Notes: generated by a model not told the origin, from the sequence alone. A DNA stretch of 64,000 nt from Spongiibacteraceae bacterium (GCA_028280715.1 JANQLG010000033.1:248001-312000), one strand, 5' to 3'; numbered from the stretch's first letter, positions 1 to 7,622 are shown. Numbers and translations are program-made.

Positions 1-485
1 GTTTTCCGGAAATTAATTGGGCAATTACTGCCGGCAATGCCAGTCAGGTATCCGATGGCGCTTGTGCGACATTAATCATGGAAGAATCAATGGCGACACA
101 ATTGGGTTTAGTGCCACGAGCAGCGATCACACATTTTTCCATCGCTGGTATCGACCCCATTATGATGTTAACGGGTATTATCCCGGCAACGGAAAAACTT
201 ATTAAAAAAGCAGCACTAACGCTCGACGACATTCACGCCTTCGAAGTCAATGAAGCCTTTGCCTCTGTAGTGTTAGCGTGGTCAAAACAACTGGATATAG
301 ATTTAACCTGTGTTAATCAGATGGGTGGTGCTATTGCATTAGGGCATCCAGTGGGCGCCTCAGGCGGGCGCTTGTTGGGAAATTTAATAACATCCTTAGA
401 ACAAACTAAAGGACGTTATGGTATCCAGACAATGTGTGAGTCAGGTGGCATGGCAAATGCCACATTGATTGAACGCTTGTACTAG
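1..485 (+). CDS. Thiolase family protein, C-terminal part (cut by window edge)
   Basis: The reading frame is open from base 3 to a TAG at 483-485, so the N-terminus lies outside the window. Thiolase marks are visible: TAGNASQVSDGA near the left edge, the NEAFA loop, GGAIALGHPVGASGGR with the catalytic histidine, and a C-terminal MCESGGMANA in place of the more usual CIGGG loop with the second catalytic cysteine. The nucleophilic cysteine of the N-terminal half is not in the window. Thiolases condense or cleave acyl-CoA units; the following acyl-CoA dehydrogenase, 39 bases downstream and on the same strand, points to beta-oxidation or a related acyl-CoA pathway. Whether it is biosynthetic or degradative cannot be told from this part. 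Confidence 0.93.
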   Translation, partial: FPEINWAITAGNASQVSDGACATLIMEESMATQLGLVPRAAITHFSIAGIDPIMMLTGIIPATEKLIKKAALTLDDIHAFEVNEAFASVVLAWSKQLDIDLTCVNQMGGAIALGHPVGASGGRLLGNLITSLEQTKGRYGIQTMCESGGMANATLIERLY

Positions 486-524
486 GATTGAACGCTTTTA
501 CTAAAAAGATATTAGGGAGTCATT

Positions 525-1829
525 GTGGAATTCGATTATTCGCCCAAGGTTAAAGAGCTACAACAGCGCCTTGAAACATTTATGGCTGAATACATTTATC
601 CTAACGAGAAGCGATTTTATCAAGAATCGGAAAAACTGGGGCCGTGGAAAGTTCAGCCTATCGTCGAAGAATTAAAACCGATAGCCAAATCAAAGGGCCT
701 TTGGAATTTATTTTTACCTGATGACGAATATGGGGCAGGGCTCACTAATCTTGAATACGCACCGCTTTGTGAAATCACTGGTCGATCTCATTTAGCACCA
801 GAAGTATTCAATTGCTCTGCACCCGATACCGGCAATATGGAAGTGTTAGTTAAATACGGCACGCCTGAACAAAAGGAACAATGGTTAAAGCCCTTACTAG
901 ACGGTGAAATTCGTTCCTCCTTTGCCATGACAGAGCCAGAAGTCGCTTCCAGTGATGCCACCAACGTGACCAGCTCGATTAAACGAGAGGGTGATGACTA
1001 CATTATCAATGGGCGCAAATGGTATACCACCGGAGCAACGGATCCACGCTGTAAGATTATTATTTTTATGGGTAAAAACGACCCGGATAATCCTAATCGT
1101 CATCAGCAGCAATCGATGATTTTAGTGCCCAAAGATACACCCGGTGTACGAGTTGTTCGCTCACTACCGGTGTTTGGATTTTATGGCGTGCCCGATCGTG
1201 CTGCTGAAGTGGTTTTTGATAATGTGCGTGTGCCAGCATCATCAATGATTTTAGGCGAGGGCAGGGGCTTTGAGATTGCGCAGGGTCGTTTGGGGCCTGG
1301 CAGAATCCATCATTGCATGCGTTTGATTGGCCTTGCTGAGCGTGTGCTTGAACGTATGTGTCGACGCCTTCAGATGCGAACAACTTTTGGTCAGCCCATT
1401 AGCAAACAAACAACATCGTTAGAGCGTATTGCCGAAGCAAGAATAATGATAGAGCAATGTCGTTTGTTAACCTTAAAAACTGCCTGGCTGATGGATACTG
1501 TTGGCAATAAAGCGGCAAAAAGTGAAATCGCGATGATAAAAGTGTCTGCGCCTATTATGGCCTGCCAGGTTATTGATTGGGCTATTCAAGCCTTTGGTGG
1601 TGGCGGTACCAGTAACGATCATTATCTAACGTCAGCTTATAGCACTGCACGCCTATTGCGATTAGCCGATGGACCTGATGAAGTACACCGCAATCAAATT
1701 GCTCGTTTGGAAATGAAACGCTATGAAATGTTAAATCCCGATGTGACGGGAGGCACTGCTGATGTGTTATCGCTGGATGAAGTTAACTCAATAGCTGCAG
1801 GCAGTTTATTTCCACCCGATGATGATTAA
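525..1829 (+). CDS. Acyl-CoA dehydrogenase family protein
   Basis: A 434-aa FAD enzyme that would introduce an alpha-beta double bond into an acyl-CoA. The start is a GTG at 525, preceded by AGGGAG at 513-518. The N-terminal helical domain (about 1-130), the middle beta domain with [15 protein letters not shown] (about 135-150) and the C-terminal helical domain are all present at normal length. The motif DGPDEVH near residue 385 lies where medium-chain enzymes carry their catalytic glutamate and is the form seen in the ACAD10/11-like branch. It follows the thiolase closely and precedes a short-chain dehydrogenase by about 115 bp, suggesting one catabolic operon. The substrate chain length is not evident. 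Confidence 0.93.
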   Translation: MEFDYSPKVKELQQRLETFMAEYIYPNEKRFYQESEKLGPWKVQPIVEELKPIAKSKGLWNLFLPDDEYGAGLTNLEYAPLCEITGRSHLAPEVFNCSAPDTGNMEVLVKYGTPEQKEQWLKPLLDGEIRSSFAMTEPEVASSDATNVTSSIKREGDDYIINGRKWYTTGATDPRCKIIIFMGKNDPDNPNRHQQQSMILVPKDTPGVRVVRSLPVFGFYGVPDRAAEVVFDNVRVPASSMILGEGRGFEIAQGRLGPGRIHHCMRLIGLAERVLERMCRRLQMRTTFGQPISKQTTSLERIAEARIMIEQCRLLTLKTAWLMDTVGNKAAKSEIAMIKVSAPIMACQVIDWAIQAFGGGGTSNDHYLTSAYSTARLLRLADGPDEVHRNQIARLEMKRYEMLNPDVTGGTADVLSLDEVNSIAAGSLFPPDDD

Positions 1830-1946
1830 TACGTTTAAATAAAAATACGATAAACAGTTATGTACGATAAAAGTTACTCATGATAAATCGTTACGAGTGA
1901 ACTTATTTTTTAATTTATTCAATGAATAATAATAGAGGAGGTCATG

Positions 1947-2726
1947 ATGGGAAGACTAGATAATAAAGTTGCTGTTATTACTGGTGCCAGTTCAGGCGTA
2001 GGGAAGTCCTGTATGCACCTTTTTGCTAAAGAAGGCGCAACCGTTATCGGTGTAGCAAGAAGCCAGGATAAACTGGATAGCATCGTGACAGAAATTTCTG
2101 CAACAGGCGGCAACGCCGATCTTTTTGTTGCTGATGTCTCTGATTACGACAAAGTCTGCGAGTGTGTTCAATATATCATCGAGCATCATGGGCAAATTGA
2201 TACCTTAGTGAATTGCGCCGGTGTCGGCTGGAGCTGGGGAGAAATTAGCCCGGGCTCAATGAACCCTGTTGATACAACACCACCTGAAAAATGGCGTGAA
2301 GTTATTGGTATCAATTTGGATAGCTGTTTTTATATGTCAAAAGAAGTGATTCCGCATATGAAAAAACAGGGAGGAGGGACCATTGTCAACGTTTCCAGTA
2401 TGGCAGGTTTAACTGGCTTGCCAGATGCGCATGCATACACAGCTGCAAAAGCCGGCATGATCAACCTAACAAGAAGCATGTGTATTACCTATGCCCAAGA
2501 CAATATACGCACTAATTGTGTAGCACCGGGTTATATCAATACGCCAATGATAGAAAAGGCGCTATCGGTTTTTGATGATCCAGAAGTTGCAGCAACCTTA
2601 ACGCCGATGGCAAGGCCTGCTGAAGCTGAAGAAATTGCCTATAGTTGTTTATTCTATGCCGGGCCGGAATCCAGTTACTGCAATGGTTCCACATTAGTGG
2701 TAGATGGTGGCTCAACAGCTACGTAA
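1947..2726 (+). CDS. Short-chain dehydrogenase/reductase (SDR)
   Basis: A classical SDR of 259 aa that should oxidise or reduce an alcohol or ketone group with NAD(P). The cofactor loop TGASSGVG is at residues 12-19, NCAG follows the fourth strand, and the catalytic Ser and Tyr-x3-Lys are in SSMAGLTGLPDAHAYTAAK. The C-terminus VDGGSTAT is typical. Two ATGs are adjacent at 1944 and 1947; AGGAGG at 1936-1941 is better spaced for the second. Upstream, TACGATAAA occurs twice (1846-1854 and 1863-1871), a possible regulator site. The end converges on the GntR-family gene 12 bp away. Its placement after the acyl-CoA dehydrogenase suggests a hydroxyacyl or ring-ketone substrate, but that is inference. 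Confidence 0.92.
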   Translation: MGRLDNKVAVITGASSGVGKSCMHLFAKEGATVIGVARSQDKLDSIVTEISATGGNADLFVADVSDYDKVCECVQYIIEHHGQIDTLVNCAGVGWSWGEISPGSMNPVDTTPPEKWREVIGINLDSCFYMSKEVIPHMKKQGGGTIVNVSSMAGLTGLPDAHAYTAAKAGMINLTRSMCITYAQDNIRTNCVAPGYINTPMIEKALSVFDDPEVAATLTPMARPAEAEEIAYSCLFYAGPESSYCNGSTLVVDGGSTAT

Positions 2727-2738
2727 TCGTTGAGAATA

Positions 2739-3464
2739 CTAATTGCGGATAGCGAAAGCTTCATCCGGTAATGTATTAAACCGTTTATCGGTTGCACGAA
2801 TATGTTTACGCGCCGTATTTTCAGCTAACCTGGAGTCACCTTTTAATACGGCATTAGTAATATCAGCATATTCGTGTATACGGTTGTTGCGATCTTTTTC
2901 AGTTAAGAAAGGTAAAGTCTGAGCGCGGATAATATGAATCTCGACAGTAGGGGTAATCTTAGCCAGCTGAGAATTACTGCTGATTTTAATTAACGCATCG
3001 TAAAAATTTCTGCGCTGCTCGATATAGGTTAAATCAGACGTGCCTGGCTCTTTGTAGGGCCCCAATAAATCATTCGCTTCTTTTAATGGCTTAGGATCAT
3101 TACCTTGTTTTACCGCAGATGCGGCCAGTTTTGCCATTAAACCAACCAATACCTCCAGAATCACCATCATTTCAGTGACTTCTTCGCGGCTAAAACAGCG
3201 AATTGAAGCACCGCGATGAGGCTCTAACGTCACAATACCTTCAGCCGTTAAACGCTTTAACGCCTCACGAATAGGTCCACGACTTAAATTGTATTGGTTA
3301 GTTAAATCAGCCTCTATCAACTTTTGCCCGGGAACATATCGACCAGAGAGCAAAGACTGAATGATTCCCTCGGCAACACGCTCAGACGAACTTTGTACAG
3401 CAGCTACTTTATTAGATGCTGTAGACGACGGTGTAGAGCTTGAGCTTTTTTTACGTTGTGGCAT
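2739..3464 (-). CDS. GntR/FadR-family transcriptional regulator (FCD domain)
   Basis: A 241-aa DNA-binding regulator. After a Ser-rich leader (about 1-25), a winged helix (about 27-95) contains GRYVPGQKLIEADLTNQY and SRGPIREALKRL, the GntR recognition helix. The rest is an all-helical FCD effector domain, in which acidic and histidine residues such as HIIRAQT and ARKHIRATDKR fit the usual metal or ligand pocket. It is transcribed towards the thiolase/dehydrogenase/SDR block and ends 12 bp from the SDR stop. The neighbourhood suggests control of that acyl-CoA block, probably as a repressor relieved by an acid or acyl-CoA. The effector cannot be read from the sequence. Its promoter side lies next to the provirus attL. 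Confidence 0.9.
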   Translation of the reverse strand: MPQRKKSSSSTPSSTASNKVAAVQSSSERVAEGIIQSLLSGRYVPGQKLIEADLTNQYNLSRGPIREALKRLTAEGIVTLEPHRGASIRCFSREEVTEMMVILEVLVGLMAKLAASAVKQGNDPKPLKEANDLLGPYKEPGTSDLTYIEQRRNFYDALIKISSNSQLAKITPTVEIHIIRAQTLPFLTEKDRNNRIHEYADITNAVLKGDSRLAENTARKHIRATDKRFNTLPDEAFAIRN

Positions 3465-3570
3465 GAGAAGAGTTTCATCAGTTAGAAGAGCTAAGGCATT
3501 AATATTGACAAAATTGCCTTACAATTTCATCCATCTGAGTGATTAAGCTTTTTTAACAAAAACATAACTT

Positions 3571-3598
3571 GTTGCGCATAATGTATATACGCGCAAGT
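3571..3598 (+). other. Left provirus junction (attL), half-dif with phage right arm
   Basis: The site reads GTTGCGCATAA (3571-3581), TGTATA (3582-3587), TACGCGCAAGT (3588-3598). The first arm matches the E. coli XerC arm at 10 of 11 bases and the central hexamer is identical. The second arm matches the XerD arm at only 4 of 11, but its reverse complement, ACTTGCGCGTA, resembles a XerC arm. This is what a hybrid host-left/phage-right junction should look like. Confidence 0.85.
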
Positions 3599-3698
3599 AA
3601 CTAAAGTATGGCGTTAGGATATATAAAACAATAAGTTACTTAATAAAAGTTAAAGTGATTTGTGACACACTTTTTAGTCTAGTGGGGCTTAAGGGTAA

Positions 3699-3719
3699 AC
3701 CGATCAAATAATGATCGGT
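3699..3719 (-). terminator. Possible terminator of the provirus repressor gene
   Basis: A perfect 8-bp stem, ACCGATCA/TGATCGGT, with a 5-nt loop lies 12 bases beyond the repressor stop. Read on the minus strand it is followed only by a short T run, so it would be a weak terminator; an operator role is also possible. Confidence 0.4.
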
Positions 3720-3730
3720 CCATAGTTAAA

Positions 3731-4024
3731 TTAGGCTGCTTTTGAGTTCTCTATAGCAGTTGCTAAAGCAATCCATTCTTGTTTTGTGTCCTCGTCTTTT
3801 TCAGCTTCTGCGGCACACCATGCCATGACAGACTGAGGGTTTAAATTTAAGAAAATCGCTATTTTTCTAGCACTATTTGCATCCATAGTCTTTCCGTCTT
3901 CCCATCTTTTCACTGTTGTTTGCGAAACATCAAGCACTTTGTGGATTTGGTAATTTGTATCAACTCCGTAGCGTTTTTTTACGGCTTTTTTGACCAATAC
4001 ATACAGGGAATGTGCGGTATACAT
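3731..4024 (-). CDS. Phage HTH regulator, candidate lysogeny repressor (DUF3693-like)
   Basis: A 97-aa protein with a helix-turn-helix in its first half: a variant recognition segment is seen in LDVSQTTVKRWEDGKTM (about 33-49), followed by ARKIAIFLNLNPQSVMAW. This layout, YGVDTNYQIHKVL then HTH then an acidic AEAEKDEDTK tail, resembles the DUF3693 regulators of small phages. It is the first gene inside attL and is transcribed away from the viral genes, which makes it the best repressor candidate. The divergent region between it and the rightward genes (4025-4255) contains inverted repeats at 4099-4111 and 4120-4143 that could be its operators. The family assignment is from pattern memory, not a search. 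Confidence 0.72.
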   Translation of the reverse strand: MYTAHSLYVLVKKAVKKRYGVDTNYQIHKVLDVSQTTVKRWEDGKTMDANSARKIAIFLNLNPQSVMAWCAAEAEKDEDTKQEWIALATAIENSKAA

Positions 4025-4098
4025 GGGCTGGCGACCTCATAGAATATTTCGTTCTTAAAAACCAATGATAGGCCAATTAATATACAAATCAATGGATA

Positions 4099-4111
4099 CG
4101 TGATACTCACG
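4099..4111. promoter_or_regulatory. Inverted repeat in divergent control region, candidate operator
   Basis: CGTGA-TAC-TCACG forms a perfect 5-bp inverted repeat between the leftward repressor gene and the rightward early genes. A second inverted repeat, ACTACT/AGTAGT, spans 4120-4143. Both are placed where a phage repressor would bind; no experimental consensus is known to me. Confidence 0.35.
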
Positions 4112-4155
4112 ACCTATTTACTACTAACTAGGTGTTGAGTAGTGTGTAAGAGTCA

Positions 4156-4247
4156 CTTCCAAGGTGATTACCCCCCTCGAGGCGGGCTGGCGCTATTAAA
4201 TGCCAAGAGGGGGCCTTCCTTGGAAGCCAAATCAACCTTGGAAGGAG
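4156..4247 (+). promoter_or_regulatory. Nested hairpin with alternative pairing to a ribosome binding site
   Basis: CTTCCAAGG (4156-4164) can pair with CCTTGGAAG at 4218-4226. Inside lie CCCCCTC (4172-4178) with GAGGGGG (4207-4213), and TGGC (4188-4191) with GCCA (4202-4205), giving a long, compound stem-loop. The same right-arm sequence recurs at 4236-4244, where pairing with the left arm extends to 10 bp (CTTCCAAGGT with ACCTTGGAAG) and overlaps GGAAGGAG (4240-4247), the ribosome binding site of the next gene. Two mutually exclusive folds are thus possible. It could be a translational switch, or a replication origin structure; the sequence alone does not decide. Confidence 0.5.
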
Positions 4248-4255
4248 CGAACATC

Positions 4256-4651
4256 ATGCAATCAAAAACCTGTACCGAATCTGAATCAAATATCGTGAGT
4301 ATTTCTCAGAAGCCAACTGCCAGCGGTTTAACGCCTGATCAAGAAATAAATTTTATCCGCTTCATGTTGCTGGTGGTGCCTCGCATTGGTAGCAGCAATG
4401 GTATGGACATATTGGCACAGCATCCCAGTCGATATTGGAATCTCTGCTGGTCCATGTTGGAAGTAGGCGAGGTGGCCGACCTGATCAGAATTCTCGATGT
4501 GCCACTGCGAATGTCGGTTTGCAGTCAGTGGCGGCTAATGAGTGATGAAGTTAAAGAGTTTATTTGTAGAGAGTCGCAAGTAAGGGCTATCAGCGCACTT
4601 CGTTTGGTATCGACATGGACGGATAACGATGAAAACAAATCCGTGGATTGA
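4256..4651 (+). CDS. Provirus early protein, unknown function
   Basis: A 131-aa protein of no family I recognise. The start at ATG 4256 is chosen because GGAAGGAG lies at 4240-4247; the open frame continues upstream to 4142 but that stretch is taken up by a strong hairpin and lacks a ribosome binding site. The protein is soluble, with an N-terminal polar segment and a helical C-terminal part containing FMLLVVPRIG and WSMLEVGEVADLIRIL. It is the first rightward gene of the provirus, so a regulatory or replication-related role is plausible. Its last 23 bases overlap the next tiny gene. Confidence 0.65.
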   Translation: MQSKTCTESESNIVSISQKPTASGLTPDQEINFIRFMLLVVPRIGSSNGMDILAQHPSRYWNLCWSMLEVGEVADLIRILDVPLRMSVCSQWRLMSDEVKEFICRESQVRAISALRLVSTWTDNDENKSVD

Positions 4652-4715
4652 TGCAGCTGTATTTATCAGCGGCTTGATAGTTCTGTTAGCTCTCACTGAG
4701 GCAGTGCCAGTATGA
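4629..4715 (+). CDS. 28-aa single-span membrane peptide
   Basis: ATG at 4629 overlaps the 3' end of the 131-aa gene, and the TGA at 4713-4715 overlaps the ATG (4712) of the next gene, a typical translationally coupled arrangement. The peptide has a short polar N-terminus, MKTNPWID, and a single hydrophobic span, AAVFISGLIVLLALTEAV. PM2-like viruses carry several such minute membrane proteins in their internal lipid bilayer or for lysis. No homologue can be named. The overlaps on both sides are the main evidence that it is translated. Confidence 0.5.
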   Translation: MKTNPWIDAAVFISGLIVLLALTEAVPV

Positions 4716-5023
4716 ATTTCAATTGGCTAAATCCGTTTAATAAAGTCACTGATCTGGTGAGTGAAGTCGTCGAAGACAAAGACGCTCGCAATCGTATCAA
4801 TGCCAAGTTGGAAGAATTACGCCAGCAGGTTTACATGGCAGAGCTGAATACTTCAACGGTGCCGTGGGTCGATGCTCTGCACAAAATGAGCAGAACAATA
4901 ATTTCATTATCTTCAATCGCTGCCGGTGTATATCTGGCTGGTGAAGGTGCGAGCCTTGAGCAAATGGCTGCGGCTGTTGCTCCGGGGGGAATTTATAACT
5001 GGGTTAAGGGAAGGGGTAAGTGA
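4712..5023 (+). CDS. Holin-like membrane protein (GTA-holin-like)
   Basis: A 103-aa protein with an amphipathic N-terminus (NPFNKVTDLVSEVVEDKDA), a helical charged segment (about 25-45) and a hydrophobic part around 62-80. The order vDkvveDKdaRnrinaKleeLrqQ followed by a hydrophobic half resembles the three-TM holin family associated with gene transfer agents and small phages, though only one clear span is seen here. It sits between a 28-aa membrane peptide and an 82-aa gene, with 4- and 1-base overlaps. If the assignment is right it would permeabilise the inner membrane; a structural membrane protein is the alternative. Confidence 0.5.
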   Translation: MNFNWLNPFNKVTDLVSEVVEDKDARNRINAKLEELRQQVYMAELNTSTVPWVDALHKMSRTIISLSSIAAGVYLAGEGASLEQMAAAVAPGGIYNWVKGRGK

Positions 5024-5268
5024 TGGGCGAGCCTGAAATAGTCGGGCCTGAAAGCGCGAGTGAAAAAGCAAACGACGTTCGAATTAAGCTGAAGGTAGCT
5101 GGTATGGATGTGATGGACCTGTCGCTAACACATCTCGTTTTGATGTTGTTGATGCAGGGAAATTGTCGATTGGATTTGTCGGCTCCTGCCCAGGAATTTC
5201 ATATCGTAATGCCACATGAAGTCAGAGTTTATAAACCTGATTGGGCACAATATGAGTCGGAGGGATGA
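5023..5268 (+). CDS. Provirus protein of unknown function
   Basis: An 81-aa acidic protein starting at ATG 5023, which overlaps the previous stop (TGATG) and has AGGGG upstream; a GTG three bases earlier is a less likely start. It has no clear membrane span, although LTHLVLMLLMQG (about 36-47) is hydrophobic. The second half, AQEFHIVMPHEVRVYKPDW, looks like short beta strands. No family recognised. The overlaps at both ends place it in the early operon. Confidence 0.55.
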   Translation: MGEPEIVGPESASEKANDVRIKLKVAGMDVMDLSLTHLVLMLLMQGNCRLDLSAPAQEFHIVMPHEVRVYKPDWAQYESEG

Positions 5269-5423
5269 TGTACCACTTGCCAATGGTTAGCTACCAAAAA
5301 ACAATGCAAATCGCTGCAGCGCGTAGAGCCATTGGTATCGTTAATAAATTAAAGCCAGGGCAATTTCGTGCGTGTCATGCGAGTAGAGTTTTTACAAATT
5401 TGAATCGATTGAGAAGTCACTAG
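5265..5423 (+). CDS. Small basic provirus protein
   Basis: A 52-aa open frame begins at ATG 5265 (or 5268), overlapping the TGA of the preceding gene at 5266-5268, with GGAGGG just upstream at 5259-5264. The product is rich in Arg and Lys (AAARRAIGIVNKLK, ASRVFTNLNRLRSH), so nucleic-acid binding is possible. It ends at 5423, overlapping tail to tail with the leftward membrane gene. Translation is suggested by the strong ribosome site and the overlap. Confidence 0.5.
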   Translation: MMYHLPMVSYQKTMQIAAARRAIGIVNKLKPGQFRACHASRVFTNLNRLRSH

Positions 5424-5851
5424 TAAAGATACTTTAAAACACCAAAGCATGTTATGAGGGCAAGAGAAAGCAAGGTCAAAACTGAAAAGGTCGAGCGGAG
5501 CTTTATATATATTGGGTCTAGCCCAACTCCATTTGGTAAGCTTCTTTTTTCGATCCACGCTTTATCAATTTCATTGCGTAATTTGCTGTATCCAGCTTGT
5601 TCAGACTTTAGAAAAAAAACACCGATAAAAATTGTTAATGCCATAGATATGATCGATGAAACTAAAAAAACAACATATGAGGGTTCAGCATCAATTGGCT
5701 TTTTTTCCAAACCTATTAATAACATTAAGGAAGGTGTCATGATCGTTAATACATTCCGTACCCAGTTAAGTTCAGCGTTTATGAATTTTTCGCTCGCTGA
5801 ATTAAAGGCAAATCGAAATTTATTGATCAACGGCTCAGCATTGTTTTTCAT
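5420..5851 (-). CDS. Three-TM membrane protein on the opposite strand of the provirus (moron-like)
   Basis: A 143-aa protein with predicted spans around 32-48, 58-80 and 120-141, and a charged loop between the last two. Read on its own strand, GAAAGGTAG precedes the ATG (5849-5851), which supports this strand over the overlapping rightward frame. It interrupts the rightward early operon in the opposite direction, the usual layout of a lysogenic conversion gene expressed from the provirus. A second leftward three-TM protein occurs at 14716-15129. Superinfection exclusion or another anti-phage role is an attractive guess but is not shown by any motif. Confidence 0.6.
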   Translation of the reverse strand: MKNNAEPLINKFRFAFNSASEKFINAELNWVRNVLTIMTPSLMLLIGLEKKPIDAEPSYVVFLVSSIISMALTIFIGVFFLKSEQAGYSKLRNEIDKAWIEKRSLPNGVGLDPIYIKLRSTFSVLTLLSLALITCFGVLKYLY

Positions 5852-5963
5852 GTTGCTACCTTTCAGTTGGGTTTATTAGTTTTTTTCAATTATTAGATTA
5901 TTTGTAGTTTTAATAGAGCCTGATACGTCAAAATTAAAATCTAAATCAATATCAAGAGTGAAC

Positions 5964-6071
5964 ATGAGGCTAATAGAACTAACAATTAACAATGAAAGTA
6001 AAATCTTTAAGCGGGGTGTCATCAGGCGAATCTCCGAGTTAAAAAAACTTGGTCGCCTACAGGCTTTATAG
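5964..6071 (+). CDS. 35-aa basic peptide upstream of Rep
   Basis: ATG 5964 to TAG 6069-6071 encodes a Lys/Arg-rich peptide with the core RGVIRRISELKKLGRLQ. The stop overlaps the GTG at 6071 that could start Rep (TAGTG), suggesting coupling. The ribosome site (AAGAG) is modest. It may be a small DNA-binding protein or a leader peptide for Rep expression. Confidence 0.4.
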   Translation: MRLIELTINNESKIFKRGVIRRISELKKLGRLQAL

Positions 6072-7618
6072 TGCGCTTTGCAGAGAAAAGAAAATATTTT
6101 TTATGCTTATCAGGAATCTGTATATATCTTTTTGGAATTTATAGTTGTATGAATAAACACCAGCAGAAGGCCGCATTGGGCGGTATGCAAAGCGTAGAGC
6201 CGGGGGAATTTCCCTCCGGCTTTTTGGCGTTTGGCGAAGCCAAATGCCATAGGCTAGTCGAGGCGGCCAAAAGTCCGACAGACATATATCGTCTGGCTTC
6301 GGGGCCATTTAGCGATTTATTAGGTCGAGATTTCAAAGAGCAACTTACTGACTCGCATCGCGAGCAGTTCAGTGCTGAGACTGGAACAAAAACATTCATC
6401 CAGTTTCGTGAATGGTCGGACGAATGGCGTATCAGAACTCAGGTTGATGGCACCGTGGGTAGTCCGCCGCCAGAGCAAAGCGGTAATCGGATATCTGACA
6501 TGCTTAGTGATCGTGGCGCGAGAAAAATTGCCGATAGCTGCGCATACATGGCTGAGAAACATGGTGGGTTTAAAACATTCGTCACTGGCACTTTTGACGA
6601 AGCCACTAGAGCCAAATTGACTACTTACGATATCAAAACCAGACGACCGCTTACCACCATTCAAAAAGAAGTCACTCGCACAATGGATGCCATGCAGAAA
6701 ATGTATCAGCGTGGCTGGACTACAGACAAAAGCAATCGAGTTGATAGTCATGAACAGGCGTTAGCCTATTGTTGGGTTGTTGAAGTGCCTGAGAATGATG
6801 CAGGCATCCCAAATCCGCATGTTCATATGCTGCTGGATTGGCAGGTGGATTATCAACACTTCAAGCCCTGGGCTGCACGTATCGAATCGATATGGGGTAA
6901 TGGATATTTCCACTTAGAAAAAATCGAAGACCCGCTATGCGCAGGTGCGTACATGGCCAAAGCTGCGGGTTATATCAGTAAAGCTAACGGGCAGAGTGAT
7001 CAGGGCATAGTAACGGGGAATCGTTACGCCATCAGTAAGAGAGCCAGAGCGCCGGAGTGGTACACCATTGGCACGTTTGAATTGGGAGTCATGGGGCATT
7101 TAATCCGCGATGTATATGACCATATCACCACTAAGCATGAAGCAATATTTGCTGAGCGTAAGCGATTAAATCAAGCACGTGACAACATCATACAACGAGC
7201 CAAAAAAGAAAAAGAGAAAACCGGCCGCTATCCCCTGTGGGCAAAAAATCAGCGCGACAAAATCGGTAAACGATTAGCTTATGTCAGGCACAAAATTAAC
7301 AGCTTAGAAGTACGCGCTAATAAATATCAGTTAGTACTCAAAGGCCAAAGTGCATTCAATCGATTTTCAGGTTGGGCAATGGCTCAAGGCTGGAAATTTA
7401 ATGAGCGCCCAGATAGCCATTGGTTGGCTGAATTTAAACAGCGTCTGTATTCCAAAAAGAAAAAGCGTACTGCTGTTACCGATGGCTGGTTGGTTTCTAT
7501 GGTCGATGGTTTGAGGTCAAGAGTTAGGGAGTCAGTAGCGGCATGCTATGAACTATTCGATAACGATGGCTGGACTTTTATAGATCGAGAAGACTGGCGA
7601 GCTGATTACGGGTTTTAA
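6071..7618 (+). CDS. Rolling-circle replication initiation protein (PM2 P12-like, HUH)
   Basis: The replication initiator of the provirus, expected to nick one strand at the origin and join to it through tyrosine. Motif 1 is FVTGTF (near residue 174), motif 2 is PHVHMLLDW with the HxH metal site near 249-251, and motif 3 is YMAKAAGYISK near 293-303. The two tyrosine blocks are separated by three more residues than in the usual superfamily I form. A Lys/Arg-rich C-terminal half follows. The longest frame opens at GTG 6071 (515 aa), but its first 45 residues look unlike Rep and cover a terminator-like hairpin, so the true start may be ATG 6149 or later. PM2 P12 is somewhat longer. Confidence 0.82.
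   Translation: MRFAEKRKYFLCLSGICIYLFGIYSCMNKHQQKAALGGMQSVEPGEFPSGFLAFGEAKCHRLVEAAKSPTDIYRLASGPFSDLLGRDFKEQLTDSHREQFSAETGTKTFIQFREWSDEWRIRTQVDGTVGSPPPEQSGNRISDMLSDRGARKIADSCAYMAEKHGGFKTFVTGTFDEATRAKLTTYDIKTRRPLTTIQKEVTRTMDAMQKMYQRGWTTDKSNRVDSHEQALAYCWVVEVPENDAGIPNPHVHMLLDWQVDYQHFKPWAARIESIWGNGYFHLEKIEDPLCAGAYMAKAAGYISKANGQSDQGIVTGNRYAISKRARAPEWYTIGTFELGVMGHLIRDVYDHITTKHEAIFAERKRLNQARDNIIQRAKKEKEKTGRYPLWAKNQRDKIGKRLAYVRHKINSLEVRANKYQLVLKGQSAFNRFSGWAMAQGWKFNERPDSHWLAEFKQRLYSKKKKRTAVTDGWLVSMVDGLRSRVRESVAACYELFDNDGWTFIDREDWRADYGF
6198..6225 (+). terminator. Terminator-like hairpin inside the 5' end of the rep frame
   Basis: AGCCGG (6198-6203) pairs with CCGGCT (6216-6221), with a further GGGA/TTCC inside, followed by a T run at 6221-6225. 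It has the shape of an intrinsic terminator although it lies within the long rep frame. It could attenuate rep transcription, or form part of the rolling-circle origin. Confidence 0.45.
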
Positions 7619-7622
7619 AAAA

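Noticed and set aside
3571-3598. attL as the functional dif
   Set aside because: Its XerD arm matches at only 4 of 11 bases, so attR, with an intact XerD arm, is the better candidate.
4142-4255. N-terminal extension of the 131-aa early gene
   Set aside because: The stretch is filled by a strong compound hairpin, and the ribosome site at 4240-4247 fits the ATG at 4256.
5454-5879. Rightward 141-aa frame opposite the membrane gene at 5420-5851
   Set aside because: The leftward frame has a good ribosome site and coherent membrane spans; the rightward one is an antisense shadow.
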